Positions 1 through 8,898 of a DNA stretch of 64,000 nt are shown here, in pieces. Under the pieces are notes generated by a model. The model saw nothing but the letters and a program-made list of their open reading frames with translations. It was not told where the DNA came from and did not search any database. Made by a program: the position numbers and the translations under genes. The stretch is from Acidimicrobiaceae bacterium (GTDB lineage Bacteria > Actinomycetota > Acidimicrobiia > Acidimicrobiales > Poriferisodalaceae), in NCBI GenBank assembly GCA_026713105.1, contig JAPOPC010000050.1:1-64000 (forward strand). The letters are read 5' to 3'. Positions within the stretch are counted from its first letter, which is position 1. The number at the start of each line of letters is the position of its first letter.

Positions 1-69
1 GCGCCGTGAACCATCAAACACAGCACGGTGTCTTTACGCCAGAGACCACCCACTCCTAGGAGTCAGTCC

Positions 70-513
70 ATGAGCAGACCAGTCTTCGAGACGTTCAACC
101 AGGAGTGGGCCGACAAGGTCATCGGTCGGGTATCCCGCTCGGGCATCGACGGCTATCTGGGCATCAAGGCGGTCGAGTTCGAAGCCGGGCGGCTGGTCTG
201 CGAGATGCCGATCACCGACGAACTCATCACCACCATGGGCACGATGCACGGCGGCTGTCTGTCGGCCATGTGCGATCACGTGCTCGGCGTGGTCATGTAC
301 CCCGTCATGCCGCCCGGCTACTGGGCAGCGACCACTGAGTTCAAGATCAATCTGCTCGCCCCCGTCACCGGCGGTACTTGCGTCGCCACCGCCGAGATCA
401 TCTCGATGAGCAAGCGGCTCGCGGTCGTGCGCGTCGAGATCACCAACGCGGACCGCATGGTTGCCGTCGCCCAGGGCACCACCACCATCGTCGCCCCCAA
501 GAACGCCAGTTGA
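70..513 (+). CDS. PaaI-family hotdog thioesterase
   Basis: This 147-residue protein is a PaaI-type acyl-CoA thioesterase, expected to hydrolyse an aryl- or acyl-CoA ester in the cytoplasm. The hotdog-fold signature HGG is at residues 60-62, with Asp69 on the following helix, and the length is normal for the family. The ATG at 70 is chosen because AGGAG lies at 58-62, seven bases upstream; an in-frame GTG at 28 has no comparable ribosome binding site and would add a low-complexity leader. The gene stands alone and converges on the arylsulfatase gene. The substrate cannot be read from the sequence. Confidence 0.88.
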   Translation: MSRPVFETFNQEWADKVIGRVSRSGIDGYLGIKAVEFEAGRLVCEMPITDELITTMGTMHGGCLSAMCDHVLGVVMYPVMPPGYWAATTEFKINLLAPVTGGTCVATAEIISMSKRLAVVRVEITNADRMVAVAQGTTTIVAPKNAS

Positions 514-544
514 GGCCGTTCGCCAGCCATCCACCTACGCGCAT

Positions 545-565
545 TTCGGCGGGGGACTCGCCGAA
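545..565. terminator. Hairpin between convergent genes, possible bidirectional terminator
   Basis: TTCGGCG at 545-551 is perfectly repeated in inverted form as CGCCGAA at 559-565 with a 7-nt loop, in the 59-bp gap between two converging genes. Only a short TTT run follows, so intrinsic termination is plausible but not certain. Confidence 0.4.
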
Positions 566-572
566 GGTTTCG

Positions 573-2858
573 CTACTGGCGGGCCATCTCGGCTCGGGCG
601 GTGGCGGCGACGTCGGCTTCGGTCCGTGCCGACAGGTTGATCTCCACCTCGTGCAAGGTTCCGGAAAATGGGAACGAATCCTCGTAGCGATCTGACACCG
701 TCGAGCCGTAGTCGTGGCCGACGCTGGAACCGACCGACGAGATCATCCGCATCATGTACGGCAGCTCTGCGGTGCCGGCCTGCTGGCCCTCGACCGCCAG
801 TTCGATGACACCACCCGCCTGGTCTGTGCGTCGAAATCGCGCCGTCAGTTCGCAATCGCCTTCTGGGACCTCGATGGTCGACTCCACGACAGTGCGTGCC
901 CCAAACGCGTTGTAGTCCACGACGAGGTGTTCGTTCTGGACGAGGACCGACACGCCGGCACTCGCGGAGCCCGTCGCCCAGATGACGCCCTCGTCGCCCG
1001 CACCCCGACTCACCCGGGCGGTGAGGTCGAACAGATTGCCACCGACAGCCGGGGTCGCTGCCATGGGGATCCGGGACAGCGGCAGCCGGTACACGTAGCG
1101 CCGGCTCGGCGGATGCGGCGAGTTCTCTCGCAACCGTGCCCCGAACAGCGATATGCCAGCGCGATCGTCAAGCGGCAGTACGCCGTTGCGCTCGGCTTCG
1201 TCCCACCACAGGCCGATGAGCTCTTCGAGACGCTCGGGAAGTTCGGCCGCAAGGTCGTTGCATTCGGAGGGATCCGCCCCGAGGTCGAACAGCTCCCACG
1301 GCTCAGTGTCGAAGTCGTCGCCCGGCATATGCCGTACCACCGCCTTCCACCAGATGCCGTCGAGCAATGCGACCAGGGCACGCGACCCGGAATTCTCGAA
1401 GTACTGCAGCGTGTTGGCGGCCGGGGCATCGGGGTCGGCCAGGACCGACGCGAGCGAGTCGCCGGTGACCGGGAGCTGGTCCAGCCCTCGATACACCTCG
1501 GGCGCGGTGACGCCAAGCAGCTCATAGACCGTGGGGGTCACGTCAGACACGTTGACGAACTGGTTCCGTTTGGTCCCGCGCTGTTCGGCCGCGATGCCGG
1601 CCGGCCAGTGCACCACCATCGGTACATGCACCCCGCCTTCGTGGGTGTTCTGCTTGTACCAGCGGAATGGCGAGTTGCCGCATTGAGCCCAGCCCCACGG
1701 GTAGTTGGTGTGGCTGTTTGGCCCGCCGATGTCGTCGAGCCGCTCAACGACATGTTCGATCGGCTCAGGCACCTGGTTGAAGACACTGAATTCGTGCATC
1801 ACACCGGTCGGTCCGCCCTCTTGGGATGCACCGTTGTCGGCCATCACGAAGAAGATCGTGTTGTCGAGCTGGCCGAGATGCTCGAGTCCGGCGACGAGCC
1901 GTCCGATCTGGTCGTCTGTGTGGTCCAAGAACGCAGCAAAGGCTTCTTGCAGCCGGCAGGCCAGTTTCTGCTCGTTCTCTGACAACGCGTCCCACGGCCT
2001 CACGCCCGGATTCAGCGGGGCCAGCACGGTGTGCGGCGCAATGACGCCCATCTCGATCTGCCGGTCGTACCAGCGCTGGCGCACCGCATCCCAACCTTCG
2101 TCGTAGCGACCCCGGTATTTCGCGAGGTACTCCGGCGGTGCCTGATGCGGAGCGTGCGTAGCGCCGAAGGGCACGTAGGCGAAGAACGGTCGATCGGGAC
2201 GCACACCCTTGCTGTTGCTGATCATCCGCAGCATCTGATCGACCAGATCTTCGCTGACGTGATATCCGTCCTCGGGTCGTGCGGGCGGGTCGATCGGGTG
2301 GTTGTCCGCCACGAGTTCGGGGAAGAATTGATCGGTTTCGCCTTCGAGAAATCCGTAGAAGCGATCGAAGCCGCGGCCGAGAGGCCATTGGTCGAACGGG
2401 CCGGCGGCAGAACCGCTGTCGGTCGGCGCGAGGTGCCACTTGCCCGTGCAGAACGTGGCATAGCCCTCGTCCCGGAGCACCTCCGCGATCGTGGCTGCGT
2501 GGTTGGTGATGTGGCCGAGCTGGTTCGGGTATCCGGTCTGGAAATTCGACACCGAGCGCATGCCGACGGCGTGCTGGGACCGTCCGGTCAGCAACGATGC
2601 CCGAGTGGGCGAGCACAGCGGCGCGACATGGAAGTTCGTGAACTGGATGCCGTTGGCGGCGAGGGCGTCGATGTGGGGTGTGTCGATGTCGGACCCGTAG
2701 CAGCCGAGCTGGGCGAATCCTGTGTCGTCGAGCAGCACGAACACCACGTTGGGCGCCCCGGCGGGAGCGTGGGGATGCTCTTCGAACCAAGGCTCTGACT
2801 CGGCAACTGTCCGACCGATTCGGCCTTGGAAGGACGGGTGTGCGCTTGGCATCGCCAT
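573..2858 (-). CDS. Arylsulfatase (formylglycine-dependent sulfatase)
   Basis: This 761-residue protein is a type I sulfatase hydrolysing sulfate esters. Near the N-terminus, Asp44-Asp45 (VLLDDTG) supply calcium ligands. The signature CSPTR begins at Cys82 and is followed by SLLTGR; Cys82 should be converted to formylglycine by a separate activating enzyme that is not in this window. GKWHL and the metal-binding MADNG motif follow as in arylsulfatases. No secretion signal is apparent, so a cytoplasmic enzyme is likely. It is longer than typical 450-550-residue sulfatases because of a C-terminal extension of about 150 residues. The substrate is unknown; sulfated polysaccharide or sterol sulfates are guesses for a marine setting. 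Confidence 0.93.
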   Translation of the reverse strand: MAMPSAHPSFQGRIGRTVAESEPWFEEHPHAPAGAPNVVFVLLDDTGFAQLGCYGSDIDTPHIDALAANGIQFTNFHVAPLCSPTRASLLTGRSQHAVGMRSVSNFQTGYPNQLGHITNHAATIAEVLRDEGYATFCTGKWHLAPTDSGSAAGPFDQWPLGRGFDRFYGFLEGETDQFFPELVADNHPIDPPARPEDGYHVSEDLVDQMLRMISNSKGVRPDRPFFAYVPFGATHAPHQAPPEYLAKYRGRYDEGWDAVRQRWYDRQIEMGVIAPHTVLAPLNPGVRPWDALSENEQKLACRLQEAFAAFLDHTDDQIGRLVAGLEHLGQLDNTIFFVMADNGASQEGGPTGVMHEFSVFNQVPEPIEHVVERLDDIGGPNSHTNYPWGWAQCGNSPFRWYKQNTHEGGVHVPMVVHWPAGIAAEQRGTKRNQFVNVSDVTPTVYELLGVTAPEVYRGLDQLPVTGDSLASVLADPDAPAANTLQYFENSGSRALVALLDGIWWKAVVRHMPGDDFDTEPWELFDLGADPSECNDLAAELPERLEELIGLWWDEAERNGVLPLDDRAGISLFGARLRENSPHPPSRRYVYRLPLSRIPMAATPAVGGNLFDLTARVSRGAGDEGVIWATGSASAGVSVLVQNEHLVVDYNAFGARTVVESTIEVPEGDCELTARFRRTDQAGGVIELAVEGQQAGTAELPYMMRMISSVGSSVGHDYGSTVSDRYEDSFPFSGTLHEVEINLSARTEADVAATARAEMARQ

Positions 2859-2973
2859 TGTCAGCCTTTCGTGAGCATTTGCACCGGGACGCTACGCCAC
2901 TTCCTCGAGAACTACCGTCCTGCGGTGGCGCTCGACACCGACGTCGCCCCTTCATGAGAGGACCACGAGGCCA

Positions 2974-3393
2974 ATGCCCACCCAAAGCCGGCTCACCTAC
3001 ATCCAGCACATGGTCCTGATGATGGTGATCGCCGTCATCGGCTGGGCCGTGTTCCTGGGGCTGTTCCTGCTGATCTTCACCGATAACTACGAACCGTCGG
3101 ATTCCCGCACCGTGTGGTGGGTCTGGCTGATCGTCGGGACGATCGTCACGGTTATCACCATGTTCGTGTGCTTCCGGGTGCTGCAGACTCCGAGACAATG
3201 GCGCAGTTCAGCCGCAATAGCGCTCTTCGCGCCCGCGATGATCCTCGATGCGATCACCACCACCTATTTCAACGACTGGTTTGATCAGGGCATCCACGAC
3301 GACACCGCCTATTCGGCACTCATCCTGGGCGCCGCCGGCATCGGCCTGCTACTGGCAATGTTCATCAACAAGCCGACGGCCGACAAGCCGTAG
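2974..3393 (+). CDS. Small four-helix membrane protein (DUF5367-like)
   Basis: This 139-residue integral membrane protein has hydrophobic segments at about residues 13-36, 48-68, 78-96 and 108-128. The stretch APAMILDAITTTYFNDWF resembles DUF5367 proteins as I remember them, but the assignment is tentative and no function is known. It reads divergently from the arylsulfatase gene and precedes the restriction gene by 69 bp. Confidence 0.6.
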   Translation: MPTQSRLTYIQHMVLMMVIAVIGWAVFLGLFLLIFTDNYEPSDSRTVWWVWLIVGTIVTVITMFVCFRVLQTPRQWRSSAAIALFAPAMILDAITTTYFNDWFDQGIHDDTAYSALILGAAGIGLLLAMFINKPTADKP

Positions 3394-3462
3394 ACCCTCC
3401 GGCGCCAGGCTGCACAGCGTCGGCGCTCTCGACTACAACTGCGGAAACCACAGGAGGCATTG

Positions 3463-6400
3463 ATGAGCGAGACACTCCCACCGCAGGTCGAGGCGGACAC
3501 CGACGAGATCACACTCTTGCCCTCCGCGACTCGCGGGATGCGTCGTGAGGACATCAACCTCGCCTCGTTGAGCCTCCCGTTCGTAGGTACCCCCCCCCCC
3601 ACTTCGGATACTGCGTCCGAGCCGCCGGTCGAAGCACTCGTTACGGTCGGCGAGGTCATCGAACGTATTCGCACGACCAGCCGTGACGAATCCGAGAAGG
3701 GCCGATGGTTCGAGGAACTCGTCAAGATCGTCTTCCTTGAGAGCCCCGAGTACGAGATCGACGAGATCGAACACTGGGGACGGTGGCGCGAACGTCAGCA
3801 ACTAACCGGCCTCAGCGGCAAGGACACCGGCATCGACCTCGTCGCGCGCCACCGCGACGGCAGCCACATCGCCATCCAATGCAAGTGCTATGCACCGAAA
3901 CGACGAGTTGCCAAGGCTGACATCGATTCGTTCCTGAGCCAGTCGCAGGCGACCGATGCCACCGATCAGCCCGTATTCGCGATGCGTTGGATCGTCACGA
4001 CGTCGCCCTGGACCGACAACGCACTCGCGCAGGTCGACAGCCTCGGTTCCTCGGTCCGCCGGATCGACTTCCTGCACCATGAGTTCGAGAAGATCAGCGA
4101 GAAGCTGCAGGAACGACCTGTTCGAGCGCCTTGGCCACGCCAGCGCGAGGCCATCGACAAGGTCGTCGGGGGCTTGTCGCACCACGACCGGGGCCGGATG
4201 ATCATGGCCTGCGGCACAGGCAAGACGTTCACCTCGCTGCGCATCGCCGAAAGCGTGGTCCCCGACGGCGGACGCATCGCGTTCGTGGCACCGAGCATCG
4301 CATTGGTGGCACAAGCGCGCCGAGAATGGCTGTTGCACACGACGCGACCCCTTGAGTGTGTCGTCGTCTGCTCCGACGAATCCGCGGGTGGCCGCTCCGA
4401 GAGCGCGACCGAGATGCGGGTTTCCGAGCTGGAGTGCCCGGTGACTACGTCGCCGCAGCAACTCGGGGTGACGCTGGACCCCGCCCGTGACACCGATGCA
4501 ACACGCGTGGTGTTCTGCACGTATCAGTCTCTGCATCGACTTTGCGAGGCGCAGAGCCAACACGCTGCCGGGGCTTTCGATCTCGTCCTCAGCGACGAGG
4601 CACATCGCACGACTGGAGCAATCTCTGATGCAGCCGGAAGCCTGCGGGACAGCGGCTTTCAGATGGTCCACGACGACGATCGCCTGCGTGCCCGCAAGCG
4701 GCTCTACATGACGGCTACTCCCCGCATCTACACCGCATCATCCAAGGCATCACTCGCCGGACGTGGCATCGAGACCGTGGACATGAACGACCCCCATGTT
4801 TATGGCCCCGAACTCGAGCGCCTGTCGTTCAAGGAAGCAGTCGAGACCGACATGCTCGCCGATTATCGGGTGATCGTGCTGGGCGTCCACGACAGCGCCG
4901 TTCCGGCAGGCATGCGACAGCGGCTCATCGACCTGGGCGACTCGTCCGCCGAATCGCAGACGCAAAAGGCGGGGCCGAAGCCGCTCGTGGTCAGCATCGA
5001 AGACCTGCAACGGCTGCTCGGCACGTCGCTCGCCATCAACGGCATGGCGGAGGGCAGCGAACTGGAGGTGCCTCGGCGCCTCGACAGCACCATCGCCTTC
5101 GCCAATTCCATCGCGAGGTCGAAGTTCTACGCCATGGGACTTGCTGATTCGCAGCTGCGCGCCCTCATTACCCGACGCAGGCGCGCACATGGCGAAACGG
5201 AAGGAGCCACCAAGGTCGAAGCGACCCACCTCGACGGAACCGCGTCCGCCTTCGAACGCAGCGAGGAACTGCGCAAGCTCGCGCGGACTCGTACCGACAA
5301 CTGCGCGCGCGTGATCTGCAACGCGAAGCTGCTGACTGAAGGGGTGGACGTGCCATCGCTGGATGCGGTGGTGTTCATGGAGCCTCGCGACAGCCAGGTC
5401 GACATCGTGCAAGCCGTCGGACGAGTCATGCGACGCGTCGAAGGAAAGAAGCTCGGCTACATCGTGATTCCGGTCCCGGTGCCGCCGGGTGAAGATCTCG
5501 CAGCGGCGCTCGAAGCGGGTGGCAGCGGCTACGAATCAGTCGGCCAAGTGCTGAGGGCACTGCAGGCTCACGACACTCGCCTCGCTGAGACGCCAGCCCG
5601 ATTCGTCACAGCATGCGAGGTCACGCGCTCGCCGCCTGCGGGGACTCAGGGCGATGGAGACACCTTGGCAGCGGGCGTCGATGATCCTGCACAGCTCAAG
5701 CTCGATCTGCACAAAGCGGGCGCTGCCATCTACGCGCATGTCGTCGCCGCCTCGGGCCTGGGGTCGGCCGGCAAGCTCGTGGCAGACGATCTGGGGCTCG
5801 CCGTTTCCATCGCCGGAGCTCGCTTCAGTGAAGGCAATCTCGCGGCGCCGCTGGCGGCTGCGCTCGGCAATCTCACCGTTGACGACACCAATGAGGCCGA
5901 CATCTGCAAGGTCGCGGCGCTCGTCCTGATCAATGCCTGCCTGCTGCACCGTCGCCTGCGTGAGGTGCCCCGGTTCAGCGACATCGCCGACTTGGCCCGA
6001 GTGACCGGAGCGCCCGACCCTGCGGCGGTCCTGGCAGACGGATGGGAACGGATTCTCGAGCACGACTACGAGCCGGTGTTCGGATCGGCGCTTTCCGTAC
6101 TCAGACAACTTCCGACTAGGCCATACGCAGTCGAGGCACTGCGAGGTTTGGCCGAATGCGCGAACCGCACCGCCGATTCGCTCAGCGAGATGGGATACGA
6201 CCACGCTGGCCCCCTGTATCACCGGATTCTGCCCAACGCAGCCGCGTATGGCGCGTTCTACACCAAGAATCTGTCAGCGCTCATGCTGGCGCGACTGGCC
6301 ATTGACGAGGACTTCGCCGACTGGTCAGATTCCGATCAGATCGCCCGCCTGCGGATCATGGACCCTGCTTGTGGGACTGGGACGCTTCTCATGGCGGCGC

Positions 6401-8133
6401 TGCGGGTGCTCAAACAACGCGTCGATGAGCATGGCCAACACTTGGACAGCGACGATGCTGATTCCGGCGGTTCCGACCTGCACAAGGCGGTCGTCGAGAA
6501 CGTGCTCCACGGGCTCGACATCAATTCACCGGCCATCCAGTTCGCTGCATCGAATTTCACTCTGGGCGCTCCGACCGTCGACTACCGCAAGATGAATCTG
6601 TTCACGCTCCGTCACGGACCGCAACCCGACGGATCGATGATGGCAGGAACCCTGGAGGTCCTCGGATTCGCCGATTCCGAAGCATCACTGCGAAACCTCG
6701 TACAGCACGCCGACTCCAGAAGTGTGGGCGCACAGCTGACCGGCTCCGGGGCCAAGTTCCCGATCAGCGACATCGATCTCGTCATCATGAATCCTCCCTT
6801 CACCAACAACACAAGGAAGCACGGACACTTTTCGGCCCACGAGAAGAAGGCTATGCAGCAGCACGAATTGTCCATTCGCGACTTCTTGCTGCACGTAGAT
6901 CCTGTTGCCGGTGAAGTAGTCGATGCCAACAGCATCAGCACCTACTTCACACCGATCGCGGCCTTCTTGGCGCGCAGCGAGCGTGGCGTGCTGGCAAAGA
7001 TCACACCGGCGACTGCCTGTACTTCGTCGTCGGGGCTCAACGAGCGTCGGTTCTTGGCCAACCGCTTCTGGGTTCAATACGTCATCACGTCACACGATCC
7101 GAAGAACATCAACTTTTCCGAGAACACCGGCATTCACGAGTGCTTGCTTGTCGCCCGACGTCGCGATGACCGGTCGAATTCGACTGCAAGCGACCCTCCG
7201 ACTCGATTCGTGTCACTTCGCAAGATGCCATCGACCCCCGTCGAGGCCCTAGCTGCTACCGATGCGATTGCGAGCGGCGATCCTGGAGAGTGGGGCAACG
7301 TCACGCTGTGGCCAGCCGAACGCGTACGCGATGGCGATTGGTCGCCCGTGCAGTGGTTCGACGGCGGTTTCGCCGATGTCGCCCACAACCACATCAACAA
7401 GCTCGCAGACCTCGGACCTGCAGGAAACAACCACGGCTTTGGGCCCGCAGGCCGGCGCATTCGCGAGACCTATCAGGCTTGCGATGCCGCGGCCTCTGAT
7501 GTTCGGAAGCTGTTCTGGTCAATCAGCGCAACGACCCGAACCACCATGTGCGCGCAGCCCGAAGCCCATCGGCAGCCGAAGCCTGCATTGCTTGAACGCG
7601 CGAATCGGTATTGGGAACATCGCAGCAATGTGCTTGTGGCTCAGAAATACGACACCATCAGCGGACGACTGACCGCACTGTGGTCCGAGGAACCCTCGGT
7701 TGGCTCCGGGTGGATTCCGGTAGCCGTTGATTCAGCCATTCCCGAGAAGGCCTTCGTTGCGTGGTGGAACTCAACGCCGGCTCGTCTGATGCTGCTCAAC
7801 CTGCGAAGCAAGAAACTGACGTATCCAGATTTCTCTCTCGGTCAGCTGCGAAGTGTTCTGGTGCCGTCGCCAGACAGCCCTAGTTGGGGTGACTTGCTAG
7901 CGGCCTACGAGCAGGCCTGCGACATCGAGTTGCTACCGCTGCGAGACGGGGAGCGATGCGAAGGCAGGCGCATCATCGACAATGCAGCGGCTCAAGTGCT
8001 CGGTGTGCCTGAGAGCACGATCGCCAACTGGCGCAGCCGACTCGCCCGCGAGCCGACGATCACCAACCGAGCCGCCGAGCCAGCCGAAGGCGAAGCGGCG
8101 CAGCGATCAGAAGCGGAAACACACATCGGTTGA
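3463..8133 (+). CDS. Single-chain Type ISP-like restriction-modification enzyme
   Basis: The 1556-residue protein joins all activities of an anti-phage restriction system. The order is: an Mrr-like PD-(D/E)XK nuclease (about residues 60-200, Asp125 and Gln139-Cys-Lys141); a superfamily 2 helicase/translocase (Walker A ACGTGKT at 249-255, DEAH at 378-381); a coupler; an N6-adenine methyltransferase (DPACGTGT near 967, NPPF at 1110-1113); and a C-terminal target-recognition region. Order and length match the Type ISP enzymes LlaGI and LlaBIII. No separate specificity subunit is nearby, as expected. The ATG at 3463 follows AGGAGG at 3452-3457 with five bases spacing. An 11-C run within codons 43-46 could switch the gene off. 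It is convergent with the VapBC genes. Confidence 0.93.
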   Translation: MSETLPPQVEADTDEITLLPSATRGMRREDINLASLSLPFVGTPPPTSDTASEPPVEALVTVGEVIERIRTTSRDESEKGRWFEELVKIVFLESPEYEIDEIEHWGRWRERQQLTGLSGKDTGIDLVARHRDGSHIAIQCKCYAPKRRVAKADIDSFLSQSQATDATDQPVFAMRWIVTTSPWTDNALAQVDSLGSSVRRIDFLHHEFEKISEKLQERPVRAPWPRQREAIDKVVGGLSHHDRGRMIMACGTGKTFTSLRIAESVVPDGGRIAFVAPSIALVAQARREWLLHTTRPLECVVVCSDESAGGRSESATEMRVSELECPVTTSPQQLGVTLDPARDTDATRVVFCTYQSLHRLCEAQSQHAAGAFDLVLSDEAHRTTGAISDAAGSLRDSGFQMVHDDDRLRARKRLYMTATPRIYTASSKASLAGRGIETVDMNDPHVYGPELERLSFKEAVETDMLADYRVIVLGVHDSAVPAGMRQRLIDLGDSSAESQTQKAGPKPLVVSIEDLQRLLGTSLAINGMAEGSELEVPRRLDSTIAFANSIARSKFYAMGLADSQLRALITRRRRAHGETEGATKVEATHLDGTASAFERSEELRKLARTRTDNCARVICNAKLLTEGVDVPSLDAVVFMEPRDSQVDIVQAVGRVMRRVEGKKLGYIVIPVPVPPGEDLAAALEAGGSGYESVGQVLRALQAHDTRLAETPARFVTACEVTRSPPAGTQGDGDTLAAGVDDPAQLKLDLHKAGAAIYAHVVAASGLGSAGKLVADDLGLAVSIAGARFSEGNLAAPLAAALGNLTVDDTNEADICKVAALVLINACLLHRRLREVPRFSDIADLARVTGAPDPAAVLADGWERILEHDYEPVFGSALSVLRQLPTRPYAVEALRGLAECANRTADSLSEMGYDHAGPLYHRILPNAAAYGAFYTKNLSALMLARLAIDEDFADWSDSDQIARLRIMDPACGTGTLLMAALRVLKQRVDEHGQHLDSDDADSGGSDLHKAVVENVLHGLDINSPAIQFAASNFTLGAPTVDYRKMNLFTLRHGPQPDGSMMAGTLEVLGFADSEASLRNLVQHADSRSVGAQLTGSGAKFPISDIDLVIMNPPFTNNTRKHGHFSAHEKKAMQQHELSIRDFLLHVDPVAGEVVDANSISTYFTPIAAFLARSERGVLAKITPATACTSSSGLNERRFLANRFWVQYVITSHDPKNINFSENTGIHECLLVARRRDDRSNSTASDPPTRFVSLRKMPSTPVEALAATDAIASGDPGEWGNVTLWPAERVRDGDWSPVQWFDGGFADVAHNHINKLADLGPAGNNHGFGPAGRRIRETYQACDAAASDVRKLFWSISATTRTTMCAQPEAHRQPKPALLERANRYWEHRSNVLVAQKYDTISGRLTALWSEEPSVGSGWIPVAVDSAIPEKAFVAWWNSTPARLMLLNLRSKKLTYPDFSLGQLRSVLVPSPDSPSWGDLLAAYEQACDIELLPLRDGERCEGRRIIDNAAAQVLGVPESTIANWRSRLAREPTITNRAAEPAEGEAAQRSEAETHIG
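3590..3600 (+). repeat. Poly-C(11) tract inside the Type ISP gene
   Basis: Eleven consecutive C residues encode the end of a Thr codon plus three Pro codons near residue 43 of the restriction enzyme. By hand translation, gaining one C meets TGA at 3684-3686, and losing one C meets TAA at 3803-3805. Either change gives a truncated protein of roughly 75-115 residues without nuclease, helicase or methylase domains. Mononucleotide tracts of this kind drive phase variation in other restriction systems; a sequencing homopolymer error is the alternative. Confidence 0.8.
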
Positions 8134-8176
8134 CGGACTAGACGAGCCCGCCCCGCTGCGTTCGCTCTCTGGCAGG

Positions 8177-8557
8177 TCAGACCGGGATGATGTCGACGTC
8201 GAGTCCGGCGGCGTTGGCGAGCGCATCGATATCGGCGGGATCGGAGGTCACGATCTGGTCACCGGCGTGGCACAGCGCGACAAGCGCCGCATCGATGGCG
8301 TCGGCCAGGCCAGTCCGTGCCAGTAGAACACCGGCTCGGCGGCCGAGATCATTGTCGAGAGGAACGACAAGGGTGCCGAGCAAGGCCATTGCCAAACGGG
8401 CTTGCCGTCCCGATCCACCACGCCACACCTGCGCCACGATGCCGCCATGGGTCAGCGGGGCGCTGCCTCGTACGTGTGCATCGTCCACCCGTCGCCACAG
8501 AGTCGGATCGTTGCGCTCCAAAGCGACGAGTGCGCCTGCGTCAAGCACCAAGCTCAC
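8177..8557 (-). CDS. vapC: VapC-like PIN-domain toxin
   Basis: This 126-residue PIN-domain ribonuclease is probably a VapC toxin cleaving RNA when freed from its antitoxin. The acidic active site is visible: Asp6 in LVLDAGALVAL, Glu14, an Asp in the LADAIDAALVAL segment, and Asp in the C-terminal VTSDPADIDAL motif. The GTG start at 8557 is chosen because it places Asp6 at the usual distance, overlaps the antitoxin stop by 17 bases (translational coupling), and has an AAGG-like site upstream. Earlier starts add an unrelated leader. Confidence 0.85.
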   Translation of the reverse strand: MSLVLDAGALVALERNDPTLWRRVDDAHVRGSAPLTHGGIVAQVWRGGSGRQARLAMALLGTLVVPLDNDLGRRAGVLLARTGLADAIDAALVALCHAGDQIVTSDPADIDALANAAGLDVDIIPV

Positions 8558-8840
8558 GCTGCGCCCTTCGACGTACGCCGTCGGCGCGGACCTGCTTGGC
8601 CGCAGCCTTGTCAAGACGGCGTTGTTCCTGGAGTTCCTCGTCGGTGATCGGCCCGAACTCAGCCTCATAGTCCGCGATCGCCTCGCCGAGAGCCTTGAGG
8701 CGATGTCGATGCTCGTTCTTGTCCGCCATTGCCTCGTTCACCCAGGCGCTCACCGACGAGGCGTCGCCGTCGCTCACTGCATCGCTCGCAGCCTCGATGA
8801 GATCCTCATCGACGGTGACCGTAATGCGACGCTTTGTCAT
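8541..8840 (-). CDS. vapB: VapB-like ribbon-helix-helix antitoxin
   Basis: The 99-residue protein begins with a ribbon-helix-helix DNA-binding segment (TKRRITVTVDEDLIEAASDA, about residues 2-45), followed by a charged, helical C-terminus rich in Glu, Lys and Arg that would wrap the toxin. It precedes and overlaps the PIN toxin, the standard antitoxin-first order. It is expected to neutralise the toxin and repress its own promoter. The pair lies directly downstream of the restriction gene on the opposite strand. Confidence 0.82.
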   Translation of the reverse strand: MTKRRITVTVDEDLIEAASDAVSDGDASSVSAWVNEAMADKNEHRHRLKALGEAIADYEAEFGPITDEELQEQRRLDKAAAKQVRADGVRRRAQRELGA

Positions 8841-8898
8841 ACCTTCATCATATTTGCGGGGCGCGCTCCGGTGATCCCCTCGAGCGCTCCGGCGACTA

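Noticed and set aside
3590-3600. Frameshift making the restriction gene a pseudogene
   Set aside because: As given, the tract length keeps the frame open and all domains downstream are intact.
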